A DNA stretch of 8,154 nucleotides from Gammaproteobacteria bacterium (GTDB taxonomy: Bacteria > Pseudomonadota > Gammaproteobacteria > SZUA-152): the NCBI GenBank assembly GCA_024762755.1, contig JANTGX010000087.1, positions 1 to 8,154 on the forward strand. Reading direction: 5' to 3'. Positions 1-5,762 of this stretch are shown piece after piece (the stretch's first letter is position 1; each line of letters starts with the position of its first letter). Below the pieces are notes generated by a model. That model was not told the DNA's origin. It did no database searches and was given only the letters and a program-made list of their open reading frames with translations. The position numbers and the translations under genes are program-made.

Positions 1-222
1 ATCGATGCCGTGCAGTCGATCCGCGGCAAGGGCCTGCTGCTGGCCGTCGAGCTGGACCGCCCCTGCGGTGAACTGGTGTCCCAGGCGCTGGAAGAGGGCC
101 TGCTGATCAACGTCACCGCCGGGCAGGTGGTGCGCCTGCTGCCGCCCTTGATCCTCGGCGATGCCGAGGCCGCCCAATTGATCGAGACCCTGAGTCGTCT
201 CATCCGTCGATTCACTGCCTGA
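1..222 (+). CDS. argD: Acetylornithine aminotransferase, C-terminal fragment (5' end outside window)
   Basis: The frame is open from base 1 and stops with TGA at 220-222, giving about 73 C-terminal residues. The text contains SIRGKGLLLAVEL, a Cys-Gly-Glu-Leu-Val stretch, then GLLINVTAG and VVRLLPPL. This is the layout of the small C-terminal domain of ArgD-type class III PLP aminotransferases. The family converts N-acetylglutamate semialdehyde to N-acetylornithine with glutamate as amino donor, in the cytoplasm. The PLP lysine and most of the fold lie upstream of the window, so catalytic integrity cannot be judged. The next gene, argF, starts 32 bases after the stop with no terminator between, which supports the arginine role over other class III aminotransferases and suggests a shared transcript. 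The GTG at base 10 is an internal codon, not the start. Confidence 0.9.
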   Translation: MDAVQSIRGKGLLLAVELDRPCGELVSQALEEGLLINVTAGQVVRLLPPLILGDAEAAQLIETLSRLIRRFTA

Positions 223-254
223 ACCGGCAGCCCAACAACGCAGGATTATCCGTC

Positions 255-1157
255 GTGGCCGTGCAACACTTTCTCACCCTCAACGATCTCACCGCTGAAC
301 AACTGCGCGCGCTCCTGCAGCGCGGCATCGAGCTGAAGACCCTGCAGCGCAATGGCGAACGCTACCAGCCATTGCAGAATCGCGTGCTCGGCATGGTGTT
401 CGAAAAGTCCTCCACCCGTACCCGCGTCTCCTTCGAGGCCGGCATGGCCCAGTTCGGTGGTCATGCCATCTTTCTCTCGCCGCGGGACACCCAGCTCGGT
501 CGTGGCGAGCCCATCGAAGACTCCGCCCGCGTGCTCTCACGCATGTGCGATGCCATCATGATCCGCACCTTCGAACACGAAAAGCTGGAACGCTTCGCTG
601 CCCACTCGCGGGTACCCGTGATCAACGCCCTCACCGACCAATACCACCCCTGCCAGCTGCTCGCCGACATGCAGACATGGTACGAGGCCCGCGGCGATAT
701 GACGGGCAAGACGGCGGCCTGGATCGGCGACGGCAACAACATGTGCCACTCCTACATCAACGCCGCACGCCAGTATGGCTTTCGACTGCGCATCGCCGCG
801 CCGCCCGGCTACCTGCCGGACGCGGACGTCCTGGCCCGCGCCGGCGACCGGGCCGTGCTCGTCGACTCGCCCGCCGAGGCCGCCACCGCCGCCGACCTGG
901 TGGTCACCGACGTCTGGTCCAGCATGGGTCAGGAGGAGGAGCAGGGTGAGCGTGAAAAGGTCTTCGCCGACTACCAGGTGAACGCCGATCTCATGGCCCT
1001 AGCCGCCCCCGATGCCCTGTTCATGCACTGCCTGCCGGCGCACCGTGGCGAAGAGGTCACCGCCGAGGTCATCGACGGCCCGCAGAGCGTGGTGTGGGAC
1101 GAGGCGGAAAACCGCCTGCATGCGCAGAAGGCCCTGCTGGAATTCCTGCTCACCTGA
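255..1157 (+). CDS. argF: Ornithine carbamoyltransferase, anabolic type
   Basis: Predicted 300-aa cytoplasmic enzyme that joins carbamoyl phosphate and ornithine to make citrulline. The diagnostic motifs are all present: SSTRTR at residues 52-57 (carbamoyl-phosphate loop), HPCQ at 131-134, GDGNNMCHS at 158-166, VWSSMGQEEE at about 220-229 (SMG ornithine loop) and HCLP at 258-261. Together these separate it from aspartate carbamoyltransferase. The length is typical of the shorter proteobacterial ArgF, and no catalytic residue looks missing. The start is a GTG, chosen because the homologous N-terminus (HFLTLNDLT) follows at once and an AGGA-like ribosome site lies about 9 bases upstream (around 242-245). 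It follows argD by 32 bases, as expected for an argDF operon, and is followed by a strong hairpin terminator about 50 bases after the stop. Confidence 0.96.
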   Translation: MAVQHFLTLNDLTAEQLRALLQRGIELKTLQRNGERYQPLQNRVLGMVFEKSSTRTRVSFEAGMAQFGGHAIFLSPRDTQLGRGEPIEDSARVLSRMCDAIMIRTFEHEKLERFAAHSRVPVINALTDQYHPCQLLADMQTWYEARGDMTGKTAAWIGDGNNMCHSYINAARQYGFRLRIAAPPGYLPDADVLARAGDRAVLVDSPAEAATAADLVVTDVWSSMGQEEEQGEREKVFADYQVNADLMALAAPDALFMHCLPAHRGEEVTAEVIDGPQSVVWDEAENRLHAQKALLEFLLT

Positions 1158-1208
1158 GACCATCGCCGGCGGCCCCTCCGGCCAGCTGCGCAGACGATCC
1201 AGTCGCGC

Positions 1209-1238
1209 AAAAAAACGCCCCGCATTGCGGGGCGTTTT
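1209..1238. terminator. Bidirectional intrinsic terminator between argF and the cytochrome c4 gene
   Basis: A perfect 8-bp GC stem (1216-1223 pairing with 1227-1234) closes a three-base loop and is flanked by seven A on the left and four T on the right. Read rightward it ends argF with a short U run. Read leftward it ends the cytochrome gene, whose stop is at 1261-1263, with a longer seven-U run. The convergent gene arrangement fits a shared terminator, probably stronger for the leftward transcript. Confidence 0.92.
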
Positions 1239-1260
1239 CTCGTCCGGCTTGCGAAAGTGA

Positions 1261-1923
1261 TCAAAGGCCGGAGAGATACTCCGCCACCGCCTTGATCTCC
1301 TTGTCGCTCATACCCTGGGCTACCATGGCCATCATGCTGGCCGGGTCGTTGGCACGGGTGCCCGCCTTGAAGTCTTTCAGCTGCTTGATGAGATAGGCCT
1401 TCTGCTGCCCCCCGATGATCGGGAACAGGGCGTTGTTCTTGTCCTTGCCCTTACCCTTCTCGCCGTGGCAGCGGACACAGGCCGCATAGTCACCCAGCTT
1501 CTTGTTGCCTTTGTAGTACAAGACCTTGCCTTCGCTCGCCAGCTTGGCGTCACCCGGCGTGCCCTTCATGGTCTTCAGGCTGGAGAAGAAAGCGGCGATG
1601 TCTTTCAGGTCCTGGGTCTCGGTGACCATGGAGGCCATGGAGCTCATGGTGGGATCGCTGCGGTTTTCCAACTGGAAGTCCCGTACCTGCTTGTAGATAT
1701 AACCGGCATACTGGCCGGCCAGGTTGGGGAAGCTGGTGGGGTCGATACTCATGCCGTCCTCACCATGGCAGCCCGCACACATGGCGGCCTTCTCCTTGCC
1801 GGCCTTGGGATCACCCTCGCCCTGACGCATGCTGCCGGCGATATTCTTCTCCGCCGCGTGAACGCCCCCCACACCCATCAACAAGACGACGAGCGCCGCA
1901 AAAATTCTGTTTCTTTTTGTCAT
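1261..1923 (-). CDS. Dihaem cytochrome c4-type periplasmic protein
   Basis: Predicted 220 aa. The N-terminus is a Sec signal peptide: a basic MTKRNR start, a hydrophobic core at residues 7-21 and a likely cut after VHA (23) or A24. Two class I cytochrome c domains follow in tandem. Haem 1 is at C49-AG-C52-H53 and haem 2 at C149-VR-C152-H153. Each domain ends with a Met-rich segment and a helix (DPTMSSMASM, residues 90-99; DPASMMAMV, 193-201), which supplies the candidate axial Met ligands. Length and repeat structure match cytochrome c4, a periplasmic carrier that can feed terminal oxidases such as cbb3. That role is known for the family, not shown here. A Lys/Gly-rich stretch (154-162) follows haem 2. 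The ATG has an AAAGGG ribosome site (1933-1938) nine bases upstream, and a good promoter lies about 90 bases upstream. It stands alone, divergent from the SH3 gene and convergent with argF. Confidence 0.93.
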   Translation of the reverse strand: MTKRNRIFAALVVLLMGVGGVHAAEKNIAGSMRQGEGDPKAGKEKAAMCAGCHGEDGMSIDPTSFPNLAGQYAGYIYKQVRDFQLENRSDPTMSSMASMVTETQDLKDIAAFFSSLKTMKGTPGDAKLASEGKVLYYKGNKKLGDYAACVRCHGEKGKGKDKNNALFPIIGGQQKAYLIKQLKDFKAGTRANDPASMMAMVAQGMSDKEIKAVAEYLSGL

Positions 1924-2017
1924 GAACCAATACCCTTTACTCGATTGGATTCTTCCACTGCCGCAGTGCCCGCCGATGGCGAAGACGCACTACGCCCCCC
2001 TCTTGAACAGGCGGAAA

Positions 2018-2045
2018 AGTATATCAATCCCGCACGCGAGGTCAA
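2018..2045 (-). promoter_or_regulatory. Sigma70-type promoter for the cytochrome c4 gene
   Basis: On the minus strand a TTGACC -35 box (2040-2045, 5/6 to consensus) and a TATACT -10 box (2018-2023, 5/6) are separated by 16 bases. The predicted start is near 2011, giving a leader of roughly 88 bases before the ATG at 1923. It lies in an AT-richer island within the 245-bp divergent region 1924-2168. No operator such as an FNR box was recognised. Confidence 0.72.
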
Positions 2046-2081
2046 TTGCGCGACCGGGGCAGGACGCCAGGCCCGTGCGGC

Positions 2082-2111
2082 TTTCGAGCCCCTGTGCCGA
2101 TGGAGTATCAT
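2082..2111 (+). promoter_or_regulatory. Possible weak promoter for the SH3-domain gene
   Basis: A TATCAT -10-like hexamer (2106-2111, 5/6) sits 18 bases after a poor -35 match, TTTCGA (2082-2087, 3/6). It would start transcription near 2118, about 50 bases before the ATG at 2169. It is listed because this gene must be transcribed from the divergent region and this is its best candidate. The weak -35 keeps confidence low. Confidence 0.33.
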
Positions 2112-2168
2112 TCACGGACGCCCGGACAAGGGACCGGTTCACCTCTCGCCGCACAAGGCCGTTGCACC

Positions 2169-2831
2169 ATGACACGAAGACTACTGCTCACCCTCTGCCT
2201 CCTCCTGCTCGCCGGCGGCGTCCAGGCCGAAACCAAATACGTGGTCGACAAGATCATCATCACCCTCCGCGCGGGGCCCTCCACGCAATACCAGATCCTG
2301 CGCACCCTGCCCAGCGGGACCGCCATGGAAGTCCTCGAGACCCAGGAAAAATACAGCCGGGTCCGGCTCAAGGACGGCACCGAGGGCTGGGTGCTCAATC
2401 AATACCTGACGGCCAAACCCATCGCCCGTCACCGCCTCGCCGCAGCACAGAAGGAGCTGACCAGGCTGGAAGCGGAAAACGCCCGACTCAAGGAGGAGTT
2501 GGCCAAGTTGCAGAAATCCGCGCAGAGCGTCGGCGGTGACTACGCCAAACTGCAAAAAGAGCACAAGAAGCTGCTCGCCGAAGTGGAGCGTCTGCGCCGC
2601 GTGGCGGCCAAGCCGCTGCAGCTGCAGGAAGAGAACAGTCGCCTGAAGAAACGCCTGGTAGACCTGGAGAACGAACACGAATTGGTGCAGCAGGAAAATC
2701 AGATGCTGCACAACAGCGCCGAACGGGAGTGGTTCATGACCGGCGCCGGCGTGATCATCCTCGGCATCCTGATCGGCCTCATCGCACCCAGCCTGCGCTC
2801 ACGCAAGAAATCCAGCTGGGGCTCGCTGTAA
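2169..2831 (+). CDS. SH3-domain, coiled-coil, single-TM envelope protein (TIGR04211/YgiM-like)
   Basis: Predicted 220 aa from the ATG at 2169. In order it has a signal peptide (MTRRLLLTL..., likely cut after VQA, residue 20), a bacterial SH3 domain (about 22-82, with LRAGPS at 33-38, RVRLKDGTEGWV at 64-75 and a closing NQYL), and a long charged helix predicted as coiled coil (about 88-185, rich in Leu/Glu/Lys with recurring QEEN/LEAEN blocks). A C-terminal membrane helix (about 188-206) and a short basic tail (RSRKK) follow. This order is that of the TIGR04211 SH3 family, which includes E. coli YgiM, similar in size. The likely topology is periplasmic SH3 and coiled coil with a C-terminal inner-membrane anchor. 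Function in the family is poorly known; an envelope or peptidoglycan-related role is inference from the SH3 fold. The frame is open upstream to 2046, but 2169 is preferred because it starts exactly at the signal peptide and has an AAGG ribosome site (2155-2158). Confidence 0.88.
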   Translation: MTRRLLLTLCLLLLAGGVQAETKYVVDKIIITLRAGPSTQYQILRTLPSGTAMEVLETQEKYSRVRLKDGTEGWVLNQYLTAKPIARHRLAAAQKELTRLEAENARLKEELAKLQKSAQSVGGDYAKLQKEHKKLLAEVERLRRVAAKPLQLQEENSRLKKRLVDLENEHELVQQENQMLHNSAEREWFMTGAGVIILGILIGLIAPSLRSRKKSSWGSL

Positions 2832-2889
2832 CTAGCGGTAGACACACCCGGCCGCATCCGCCCGTCCAGCCCGTACTGCAACACACAGC

Positions 2890-2920
2890 GCCGCCCGGCC
2901 TGAAGACGGCCCGGGGCGGC
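2890..2920. terminator. GC-rich hairpin between convergent SH3 and ilvD genes
   Basis: Bases 2890-2896 pair with 2914-2920 (7 bp) and 2897-2900 with 2908-2911 (4 bp), leaving a two-base bulge and a seven-base loop. It lies in the 100-bp gap between the two stop codons, 59 bases past one and 12 past the other, where a shared terminator is expected. There is no U run on either side, so intrinsic termination is unproven. It could instead be an mRNA 3'-end stabilising hairpin or work with Rho. Confidence 0.45.
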
Positions 2921-2931
2921 ATTGTGGCTGG

Positions 2932-4782
2932 CTAGTCTTCGAGCTGCGAGACGTCGCGCACCGCACCCCGCGCGGCGGAGGTGGTCAGCGCCGCATAGGC
3001 CTTCAGGGCATTGGAGACCGGTCGCTCGCGGTCCACGGGTTTCCACGCCGCGCGGCCCTTGGCCTCCATGGCCGTGCGGCGCGCCGCCAGCTCGTCGTCG
3101 TCGATGGCCAGACGGATGGAGCGATTGGGGATGTCGATCTCGATGGTGTCACCTTCTTCCACCAGGCCGATGGCGCCGCCCTCGGCGGCCTCGGGTGAGG
3201 CATGGCCGATGGACAGGCCCGAGGTGCCGCCGGAGAAGCGGCCATCGGTGATCAGGGCGCAGGCCTTGCCCAGCCCCTTCGATTTCAGGTAGCTGGTGGG
3301 ATACAGCATCTCCTGCATGCCGGGCCCGCCACGGGGGCCTTCATAGCGGATCACCACCACGTCTCCCGCCTCGATCTGGTCACCGAGGATGGCCTCCACG
3401 GCGGCGTCCTGGCTCTCGCAGATGCGCGCTGGCCCACTGAAGGTGAGGATGGACTCGTCGACCCCGGCGGTCTTCACCACACAGCCGTCCTCGGCGATGT
3501 TGCCGTAGAGCACGGCCAGGCCGCCCTCCTGGCTGTAGGCGTGCGCCAGGTCGCGGATGCAGCCCTCGGCACGGTCCGTGTCCAGCGAGGGCCAGCGCTT
3601 GGCCTGGCTGAAGGCCTCCTGGGTGGGCACGTTGCCCGGACCGGCGCGGAAGAATTCCTTCACCTTCTCGTCCGTGGTCTGCATCACGTCCCAGTGTTTC
3701 AGCGCCCGGGCCACGCTCTCGGCATGGATCATGGGCAGATCCCGGTTGAGCAGGCCGGCGCGATCGAGTTCACCGAGAATGGCCATTACGCCGCCGGCGC
3801 GATGCACGTCCTCCATGTGATACTTCTGTGTCGAGGGCGCCACCTTGCACAGCTGGGGCACGCGCCGGGAGAGGCGGTCGATGTCGTCCAGAGTGAAGGG
3901 CACGCCACCCTCCTCGGCCGCCGCCAGCAGATGCAGGATGGTGTTGGTGGAACCACCCATGGCGATGTCCAGGGACATGGCGTTCTCGAAGGCGCCGAAA
4001 CTGGCCACCGAGCGCGGCAGTACCGAGGCGTCGTCGCGCTCGTACCAGGCGCGGGCCAGGGAGACGATGAGGCGGCCGGCCTCGACGAACAGGCGCTTGC
4101 GATCGGCATGGGTGGCCAGGGTGGTGCCATTGCCGGGCAGGGACAGGCCCAGCGCCTCGGTGAGACAGTTCATGGAATTGGCGGTGAACATGCCCGAGCA
4201 GGAGCCGCAGGTGGGGCAGGCGGAGCGCTCGATGAGGGCCACCTCCTCGTCGCTCTCGTTGGGGTCGGCCGCCGCCACCATGGCGTCCACCAGGTCCAGG
4301 TGCACCTCGTGATCGCCGATCACCGCCTTACCCGACTCCATGGGTCCGCCGGAGACGAAGAGGGTGGGGATATTGAGCCGCATGGCGGCGTTCAACATGC
4401 CGGGGGTGATTTTGTCGCAGTTGGAGATGCACACCAGGGCGTCGGCGCAGTGGGCGTTGACCATGTACTCCACCGAGTCGCTGATGATCTCGCGCGAGGG
4501 CAACGAATAGAGCATGCCGCCGTGGCCCATGGCGATGCCGTCGTCCACCGCGATGGTATTGAATTCCTTGGCCACACCGCCGGCCTTCTCCACCTCGCGC
4601 GCCACTAGCTGGCCCATGTCCTTGAGGTGCACGTGGCCGGGCACGAACTGGGTGAAGGAGTTGGCGATGGCGATGATGGGCTTGTCGAAGTCGTCGTCCT
4701 TCATCCCCGTGGCGCGCCACAGGGCGCGGGCGCCGGCCATGTTGCGGCCGTGGGTGGTGGTGCGGGAGCGGTAGGCGGGCAT
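2932..4782 (-). CDS. ilvD: Dihydroxy-acid dehydratase
   Basis: Predicted 616 aa, the same length as E. coli IlvD as I recall it and close to it in motif spacing. It dehydrates 2,3-dihydroxyisovalerate and 2,3-dihydroxy-3-methylvalerate to the keto acids used for valine, leucine and isoleucine, in the cytoplasm, with an Fe-S cluster and Mg2+. Visible signatures are the N-terminal TTTHGRNMAGARALWRATGM, VDDGIAMGHGGM (79-90, with the Mg-binding Asp region), SNCDKITPGM (120-129, cluster Cys122), ACPTCGSCSGMF (188-199, cluster Cys195) and LITDGRFSGGTSGLSIGHAS (from about 510). No key residue is missing. At 48-52 it has PGHVH, like E. coli IlvD, rather than a cysteine-containing motif there. The E. 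coli type carries an oxygen-sensitive [4Fe-4S] cluster, so that class is inferred. The ATG at 4782 has a GAGGAAG ribosome site six bases upstream. It is transcribed alone, convergent with the SH3 gene. Confidence 0.97.
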   Translation of the reverse strand: MPAYRSRTTTHGRNMAGARALWRATGMKDDDFDKPIIAIANSFTQFVPGHVHLKDMGQLVAREVEKAGGVAKEFNTIAVDDGIAMGHGGMLYSLPSREIISDSVEYMVNAHCADALVCISNCDKITPGMLNAAMRLNIPTLFVSGGPMESGKAVIGDHEVHLDLVDAMVAAADPNESDEEVALIERSACPTCGSCSGMFTANSMNCLTEALGLSLPGNGTTLATHADRKRLFVEAGRLIVSLARAWYERDDASVLPRSVASFGAFENAMSLDIAMGGSTNTILHLLAAAEEGGVPFTLDDIDRLSRRVPQLCKVAPSTQKYHMEDVHRAGGVMAILGELDRAGLLNRDLPMIHAESVARALKHWDVMQTTDEKVKEFFRAGPGNVPTQEAFSQAKRWPSLDTDRAEGCIRDLAHAYSQEGGLAVLYGNIAEDGCVVKTAGVDESILTFSGPARICESQDAAVEAILGDQIEAGDVVVIRYEGPRGGPGMQEMLYPTSYLKSKGLGKACALITDGRFSGGTSGLSIGHASPEAAEGGAIGLVEEGDTIEIDIPNRSIRLAIDDDELAARRTAMEAKGRAAWKPVDRERPVSNALKAYAALTTSAARGAVRDVSQLED

Positions 4783-4821
4783 GGGTCTTCCTCGTCGCGT
4801 CGAGCGCGTGGCAAAGAGCGG

Positions 4822-4830
4822 ATTCTAGCA
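4822..4830 (-). promoter_or_regulatory. Extended -10 promoter for ilvD
   Basis: The minus strand reads TGC followed by TAGAAT. This is a 5/6 -10 hexamer (4822-4827) with the TGn extension (4828-4830). No good -35 is found 16-18 bases upstream, which an extended -10 can offset. Transcription would begin near 4815, leaving a leader of about 33 bases with the strong ribosome site. That is too short for a classic attenuator or leader peptide. Confidence 0.5.
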
Positions 4831-4993
4831 GATCGCCCACCGCCGGCGGACCCTACCGCCTTGTCCGCCACACTCGCCCGAGGACCTGCTCGCGCCCCGA
4901 CTTCCCCGCCGACCGTCACGGGCCCGCCCGCCGCTGGCGAGCGTCACCTCTCATTTAATCGGATCAGCGGCCGCAGCAACCCTCCCGGACACC

Positions 4994-5022
4994 ACACCAG
5001 CCTGCTGCCCCTAGGCTGGTGT
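4994..5022 (-). terminator. Perfect 10-bp hairpin downstream of the dihaem lipoprotein gene
   Basis: Bases 4994-5003 are exactly complementary to 5013-5022 around a nine-base loop. The hairpin begins 34 bases after the stop codon at 5057-5059, where a terminator for that minus-strand gene is expected. No U run follows on the minus strand, so it may be a Rho-linked or mRNA-end hairpin rather than a classic intrinsic terminator. A protein-binding dyad acting on ilvD is less likely, being about 180 bases from its predicted start. Confidence 0.5.
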
Positions 5023-5056
5023 CGATCCATGCCTGTCTCCGTGACCGGGCAAGGCC

Positions 5057-5566
5057 TCAGCGAATCCGTCCCACACCACCGCTCGGACTGTGGCAGGAGT
5101 TGCACGAGCCATTGGAGACCGTCCCCGACATGGTCCGCACCTGGCCGTCCGCCCCGCGCACCTTGACGAAGATGCCCTGCACCAGGTTATTCGCGTTGGG
5201 TATCAGGCCACCGATGGGCGCGACGGTGTAGAAGTTGCCATTGGCGTCCACCTCGAGGGTCGCCGCCAGCGTGTTGAAATCCTGGTCGGCATAGACATAC
5301 ACGGTGGTATTCGGTGCCGGGCTGCTGCCGTTGTAGACCGTGCCGGCGATGACGAACTCACCCTGTCCAGTGCCCCCGGCGGTATGGCACTGCATGCAGT
5401 CCTGCCCGGCATTGTGGCTGTTGGTGGCGTCGTAGTGACTGACGCCCACCTCGCCGGCGACTTGATTGAGGGCGTCCTCCACCTGGGCGCAGGCGCCGAG
5501 GCCCAGAGTCAGTGCGCCGAGCAGGGCCAGACGCAGGGGGGATGCGGTGATCGTCTTGTGGGGCAT
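5057..5566 (-). CDS. Predicted lipid-anchored dihaem c-type cytochrome with central beta domain
   Basis: Predicted 169 aa; no named family recognised with confidence. A lipoprotein signal is clear: basic N-region, hydrophobic core (residues 11-24) and the lipobox LGAC, with Cys26 as the lipidated residue. A short linker leads to SHNAGQDCMQCH (50-61), with haem site C57-MQ-C60-H61. A beta-rich segment follows (about 70-145: FVIAGTVYNG, TTVYVYAD, LEVDANGNFYTV, IFVKVRG), resembling carboxypeptidase-regulatory-like or other Ig-like sandwiches. A second haem site, C155-NS-C158-H159, sits ten residues from the C-terminus. Outside the haem sites the mature protein has only two His (44, 51) and one Met (146) as possible sixth ligands. 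It probably hangs from a membrane in the periplasm and carries electrons or senses redox/gas, which is inference. The ribosome site before the ATG is weak (GAGAAAA). It has its own promoter, so co-transcription with copA is not required. Confidence 0.82.
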   Translation of the reverse strand: MPHKTITASPLRLALLGALTLGLGACAQVEDALNQVAGEVGVSHYDATNSHNAGQDCMQCHTAGGTGQGEFVIAGTVYNGSSPAPNTTVYVYADQDFNTLAATLEVDANGNFYTVAPIGGLIPNANNLVQGIFVKVRGADGQVRTMSGTVSNGSCNSCHSPSGGVGRIR

Positions 5567-5640
5567 GGGTTTTCTCGCTTTTGTACATGGGATTTGGGCA
5601 GGGACGTGACCCGCCCGTTCAGGGACAGTAACGGCCGCGG

Positions 5641-5669
5641 ATCATACGGACCTGAGACCGGGGTCGCAA
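5641..5669 (-). promoter_or_regulatory. Sigma70-type promoter for the dihaem lipoprotein gene
   Basis: The minus strand has TTGCGA (5664-5669, 4/6) and TATGAT (5641-5646, 5/6) with an ideal 17-base spacer. Transcription would start near 5634, about 68 bases before the ATG at 5566. The leader can form a 7-bp hairpin with one G-U pair (5596-5602 with 5610-5616). The -35 box lies only 10 bases past the stop of the upstream small gene. Confidence 0.66.
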
Positions 5670-5680
5670 AAACCGGCCTC
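5654..5680 (-). other. Hairpin at the 3' end of the copA/small-protein unit
   Basis: Bases 5654-5661 can pair with 5673-5680 (8 bp, one G-U in the minus-strand RNA) around an 11-base loop that carries the run of five U. It overlaps the stop codon of the 27-aa gene. The U run is in the loop rather than after the stem, so it does not look like a standard terminator. It may only mark the transcript end. Confidence 0.3.
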
Positions 5681-5762
5681 AGCGGTGCGGGCCACTCAGC
5701 CAGAACCACCAGACGATGAAGCCGATGAGCACCAGGCCGACGAGGTTCACCAGCCCGCTCAT
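5679..5762 (-). CDS. 27-aa single-TM small protein, translationally coupled to copA
   Basis: Below the usual gene-calling size limit, but well supported by context. The ATG (5760-5762) overlaps the copA stop (5759-5761) as ATGA, the standard coupling arrangement, so ribosomes ending copA can restart here. The peptide is almost one membrane helix: MSGLVNL, then VGLVLIGFIVWWFWL (residues 8-22), then a short SGPHR tail. The aromatic WWFW at the membrane edge and a basic end look like a real anchor, not random GC-rich text. From memory, a similar N-terminal IVWWFWL anchor begins membrane-bound cupredoxin-like proteins found near copper ATPases, so this could be a minimal version or a remnant that lost its copper domain. 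The 112 bases after its stop do not read as a cupredoxin in any frame. A small CopA partner or regulator is the other option. Function is unknown. Confidence 0.6.
   Translation of the reverse strand: MSGLVNLVGLVLIGFIVWWFWLSGPHR

Larger units (their letters stand above)
4783..5056. other. Non-coding gap between ilvD and the dihaem lipoprotein gene
   Basis: This 274-bp stretch lies upstream of ilvD and downstream of the dihaem lipoprotein gene, both on the minus strand. It holds the ilvD ribosome site and extended -10, a perfect hairpin at 4994-5022, and an AT-richer patch near 4950-4965. No tRNA-like cloverleaf or convincing gene was seen. The middle (about 4835-4940) is featureless GC-rich sequence. 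Confidence 0.6.

Noticed and set aside
2003..2025. Plus-strand TTGAAC and TATATC as a promoter for the SH3 gene
   Set aside because: The spacer is only 11 bases, too short for sigma70. The AT-rich patch is better explained by the minus-strand promoter at 2018-2045.
2046..2168. N-terminal extension of the SH3 protein from an upstream in-frame start
   Set aside because: The extra 41 residues would bury a clear signal peptide that begins exactly at the ATG at 2169, which also has a ribosome site.
2917..2930. A 14-bp sequence repeated at 5407-5420
   Set aside because: One copy is in a gap and the other inside the lipoprotein coding region, with no flanking similarity or structure. A match of this length is plausible by chance in 8 kb of biased sequence.
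3202..4608. 468-codon open frame on the plus strand opposite ilvD
   Set aside because: It is an antisense shadow of ilvD, Gly/His/Val-rich with no family signature. ilvD on the other strand has every expected motif.
4944..5030. 28-codon minus-strand ORF after the lipoprotein gene, with a GGAG site before its ATG
   Set aside because: The peptide has no hydrophobic segment or recognisable motif, it contains the 4994-5022 hairpin, and it is not a convincing branched-chain leader peptide for ilvD. Chance is more likely.
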